64,000 nucleotides of DNA from assembly GCA_903857495.1 (NCBI GenBank), contig CAIOFF010000035.1, positions 124,001 to 188,000 of the forward strand, in the 5' to 3' direction. Within the stretch, counting starts at the first letter, position 1, and each line of letters starts with the position of its first letter. Source of the stretch: an uncultured Holophagaceae bacterium. Lineage in GTDB: Bacteria; Acidobacteriota; Holophagae; Holophagales; Holophagaceae. The notes under the pieces are model-generated. The model searched no databases. It saw only the letters and a list, made by a program, of their open reading frames with translations, and was not told the origin of the DNA. Shown one piece after another: positions 60,699 to 64,000 of this stretch. The translations under genes were made by a program, and so were the position numbers.

Positions 60699-60935
60699 GT
60701 GCTGGAATGGTTGGGTCTGTGCTGATGCCATGAGCGCTGGAATCCAACGGGCTCATAAAGTCTATTTATGCGAGTTGTTTGGAACATGACCCAGAGATCG
60801 GGGAATCTGCCCGCGTGAAGTCGGCCTCAGCGGGCCGAGCCGGTGGTGAGCTCCCGGATGCCCCTTCTCTCTCGGCCAAATGAAGCTGGGCCAGACCCCC
60901 GTCTGGCGGGAGAATGGTGGGTTCCCGGAGCTCCC

Positions 60936-62702
60936 ATGCGCCTCCTTCCCGCCCTGATCCTCGGCGTGCCCCTCCTGGCCCAGATGACCGCGCCCCTGCA
61001 GGACCGCGCCGACCGCTTCCTGAAGGTCGTGAACGCGGGCTACCAGTCCCTCTACACCGTGGCCTCCGAGGCCACCTGGGCCGCCTCCACGGATGTAAAG
61101 CCAGAGAACGACGCCGCCGCTGAGTGGGCGGGCCGGGCCGCCGCGGCCTTCAACGGCAACCCGGCGCTCATCACCGAGGCCCGGGAGCTGCTGGCGCACC
61201 GGAAGGAGCTCAAGGACCTCACCGTGCGGCAGCTGGAGCGAGTGCTGCTCAACGCCGCCGAGGGTCCCATGACCAATCCCCGGCTGGTGGCCGACCGCGT
61301 CGCGGCGGAGACTGCCCAGGCCAGCCGCATGAACGGATACGTCTGGAAGCTGGATGGCCAGCCCCTCTCCGCGAACCGCATCGACGAGCTCCTGGCCAAG
61401 AGCGGCGACCTAGCAGAGCGGCGCCGCGTGTGGGAGGTCTCCAAGGAGAGCGGCCCCGTGCTGAAGGATGGCCTGCTGCGGTTGCGCGACCTGCGGAACA
61501 GCTGCGCCCGGGAGCTGGGCTACCCCGACTACTTCGCGCTGCAGGTGGCCAAGTACGGCCTCAGCACCGACGAGATGATGGCCTTCAACCGCAAGTTCCT
61601 GGCGGAGCTGAAGCCCCTCTACCTCCAGCTGCACACCTGGGTGAAGTACGAGATGGCGAAGAAATACGGCCAGCCCGTGCCCAAGGCCATCCCCGCGCAC
61701 TGGATCAACAACCGCTGGAGCCAGAACTGGACCGGCTTCGTGCAGGCCGTGGACTTCGACCCCTACTTCAAGGGCTGGCAGCCCGAGCGGGTCGTCAAGA
61801 CCGCCGAGGCCTTCTACACGGGACTCGGCTTCGCGCCCCTGCCGGCCTCCTTCTGGGCCAAGTCCGACCTCTATCCCGTGAAGCCGGGCGAGACCCGCAA
61901 GAAGAACAGCCATGCCTCCTGCTGGCACCTGGACCTGGACACCGACATTCGCTCGCTCATGAGTGTGGAGCCCAATGCCCAGTGGTTCGAGACGGTCCAC
62001 CACGAGCTGGGCCACGGCTACTACTTCATGAGCTACACGAACGAGCGCGTGCCGCCCCTGCTGCGGGACGGCGCCAACCCCAGCTTCCACGAGGGCGTGG
62101 GCGAGCTCATCGCTCTGGCCACCCGCCAGATCCCGTATCTCAAGTCCGCGGGCGTGCTGCCCACCGACTACAAGGTGGATGAGATGCAGGTGCTGCTGAA
62201 CGACGCCCTGGAAGTGGCGATCCCCTTCATGTTCTGGGCCTGCGGCACCATGCCTGAGTGGGAGGCGGACTTCTACGCCAAGGGCATGCCCGCCGCTGAG
62301 ATGAATGCCCGCTGGTGGCGGCAGGTGCGGGACCTGCAGGGTGTGGAGCCTCCGGCCCCGCGCGGGGAGCAGTTCTGCGACGCCCCCACCAAGACCCACA
62401 TCAACGACAATCCCGCCTACTACTACAGCTACGGCTGGGCCACGGTCTTCAAGTTCCAGCTGCACGACCACATCGCCCGGAAGCTCCTGCACCAGGATCC
62501 CCGCAGCACCAACTACGCCGGCCACAAGGAGGTGGGCGCCTTCCTGAAACAGATCCTGGCCAAGGGCGCCACCGAGGACTGGCGCACGGTGCTGAAGGAC
62601 GCCACGGGCGAGGACCTCTCCACCCGCGCCATGACGGACTACTTCAAGCCCCTCATGGCCTGGCTCGAAACGCAGAACAAGGGCCGCCAGATCGGCTGGT
62701 GA
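60936..62702 (+). CDS. M2 family (angiotensin-converting-enzyme-like) dipeptidyl carboxypeptidase
   Basis: MRLLPALILGVPLLAQ signal; WFETVHHELGHGYYFMSYTNERVPPLLRDGANPSFHEGVGELIALA zinc motif. Confidence 0.95.
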   Translation: MRLLPALILGVPLLAQMTAPLQDRADRFLKVVNAGYQSLYTVASEATWAASTDVKPENDAAAEWAGRAAAAFNGNPALITEARELLAHRKELKDLTVRQLERVLLNAAEGPMTNPRLVADRVAAETAQASRMNGYVWKLDGQPLSANRIDELLAKSGDLAERRRVWEVSKESGPVLKDGLLRLRDLRNSCARELGYPDYFALQVAKYGLSTDEMMAFNRKFLAELKPLYLQLHTWVKYEMAKKYGQPVPKAIPAHWINNRWSQNWTGFVQAVDFDPYFKGWQPERVVKTAEAFYTGLGFAPLPASFWAKSDLYPVKPGETRKKNSHASCWHLDLDTDIRSLMSVEPNAQWFETVHHELGHGYYFMSYTNERVPPLLRDGANPSFHEGVGELIALATRQIPYLKSAGVLPTDYKVDEMQVLLNDALEVAIPFMFWACGTMPEWEADFYAKGMPAAEMNARWWRQVRDLQGVEPPAPRGEQFCDAPTKTHINDNPAYYYSYGWATVFKFQLHDHIARKLLHQDPRSTNYAGHKEVGAFLKQILAKGATEDWRTVLKDATGEDLSTRAMTDYFKPLMAWLETQNKGRQIGW

Positions 62703-62716
62703 GCGGGCGCTGAAAC

Positions 62717-62746
62717 GCAGGAAGCGGGGTCACCCCCGCTTCCTGC
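62717..62746. terminator. terminator-like hairpin between M2 peptidase and multicopper oxidase 2
   Basis: GCAGGAAGCGGGG-tcac-CCCCGCTTCCTGC, 13-bp perfect stem. Confidence 0.75.
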
Positions 62747-62772
62747 TTGCCACGTACAGCCCTTGGGCCGGG

Positions 62773-64000
62773 TCACTGCACCACGAGGGTGCGCATCATG
62801 TCGTGCTCTTCGTGCTCGAGGATGTGGCAGTGCCACACGTACTCGTGGCCGCCGGTGCGGGGGCTGACGGGGATCTTGAAGGGCACCTTGGGCAGGTTGA
62901 ACTGCATGATCACGGTCGTGACCTCACCGGGATGCATCTTGATGGTCTCCTTCCAGCCGAGCTCGGTCGCCTCGGGGCCCCGGGCCGGAATGGTCGGGTA
63001 GTAGGTCGGAACCGCGGGCGAACCGGCTGCGGTGTTCGCATAGGCCACGGTGTCAAACACCCGCCGGGACAGGATCTGGGCATTGGCGAGATGGATATGG
63101 ATCGGGTGCGTGTCACCCGTCAGGTTGGCAATCTCCCAGACCTCGGTCGCACCCGCTGCAGGGGTCTCGGTGGCCTCGGAGAGCGGGAGATCTGCAGGAT
63201 CAAAGTAGGGCCTGGAGAAATCTCCCGCTTTTGGCGCCACGTTGGTTCCGAGCATCTGGATCAGGCGGCCGCTGGCGTCGAAGCCCTCGTTGAGCGTCAG
63301 GTGGCGCACGGTGACCCCCTTGCGGGTCGGAATGGGCAGGGGGGCGGTGGTGGCCGTAAGCCAAGTCAGGAACGGCGTGGGCATGGCGGCCAGATGACCT
63401 GCCAGGGGCGGATCGATCTTGGCATCAGGGTTGCCAGCCATGGGCATGAAGGGCGTGAGCAGCCACGGGGTGTCATTGGGAATGGCCTTGCTGTCCGCCT
63501 TGACCTCGAAGCGCATGAGGACCGACGTATCCCCGATTCCGGCGGCATTGGGATAGTCGTTGGTGAAGGCGCCGTTGGGGTAAGGGGCTGGGGCATCGTT
63601 GTAGAGGATGTACTTCTTGCCAGCCTTGCCGTTGAAGTCCACCACCAGGTCGAAACGCTCGCCGGTCGCCACGATCAGACTCCCGCCCGGGGCGGCCGGA
63701 TCGACATATCGACCCGCCAAGGGATCCACAAAGGTGGTCAGAGGCGCCGAGGGCACGTTCACGGGTCTGGCGAGGAACCCACCCTCGGTGCCGATCACCG
63801 TCCAGTGCGGACCAGGCTTCTTGAAGTTCGGCTGACCATGGCCATTGTCCTCATAGAGCTGAAGGTTGAGGACCCGGGCCTGACAGGCGTTGAGGACCCG
63901 GAAGCGGTAGCGCCGGGGATCCACAGTGGCCTTGGGGAAGGCTGCACCGTTGACCAGCATGGTGTCGCCGAAGGCCTCGGCCACGACGGAGGTGGGAGGC
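62773..64000 (-). CDS. multicopper oxidase 2, truncated by window edge
   Basis: THPIHIHLANAQILSRRVFDT, HEYVWHCHILEHEEHDMMRTLVVQ; reading frame stays open to the window edge and aligns with MCO1. Confidence 0.93.
   Translation of the reverse strand, partial: PPTSVVAEAFGDTMLVNGAAFPKATVDPRRYRFRVLNACQARVLNLQLYEDNGHGQPNFKKPGPHWTVIGTEGGFLARPVNVPSAPLTTFVDPLAGRYVDPAAPGGSLIVATGERFDLVVDFNGKAGKKYILYNDAPAPYPNGAFTNDYPNAAGIGDTSVLMRFEVKADSKAIPNDTPWLLTPFMPMAGNPDAKIDPPLAGHLAAMPTPFLTWLTATTAPLPIPTRKGVTVRHLTLNEGFDASGRLIQMLGTNVAPKAGDFSRPYFDPADLPLSEATETPAAGATEVWEIANLTGDTHPIHIHLANAQILSRRVFDTVAYANTAAGSPAVPTYYPTIPARGPEATELGWKETIKMHPGEVTTVIMQFNLPKVPFKIPVSPRTGGHEYVWHCHILEHEEHDMMRTLVVQ

Overview
This is a 64 kb, high-GC, gene-dense chromosomal window. 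Gene content (IcmF, DUF4388/TPR proteins, DUF1501/DUF1800 pair, tandem multicopper oxidases) suggests an Acidobacteriota/Holophagaceae-like organism; that assignment is inference only. About 55 protein genes are supported. Recognisable housekeeping genes include a transaldolase, thyX, queA, rnc, upp, eno, ftsB-like, dapF, parA, parB, accD, folC, icmF, rpiB, rph, gcvPA and gcvPB. I saw no rRNA, tRNA, CRISPR array, prophage or IS element. The most unusual locus is 24271-25725. There, a TIM-barrel protein related to indole-3-glycerol-phosphate synthase, with several catalytic positions apparently replaced, is fused in frame to a long Lys/Ala/Pro histone H1-like tail. A well-placed internal Shine-Dalgarno plus ATG could also produce the tail as a free nucleoid protein. 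Other items worth a second look: an orphan HisA paralogue with its N-terminal catalytic Asp changed to Asn; a PdeM-like metallophosphoesterase with degraded metal-binding motifs; a predicted Met-rich Spy-like/LytS/LytTR sensing module; two 73-bp structured intergenic repeats that differ in the central base of a palindrome; and a duplicated multicopper oxidase with duplicated terminator cores. All family calls come from reading motifs; no database search was run.
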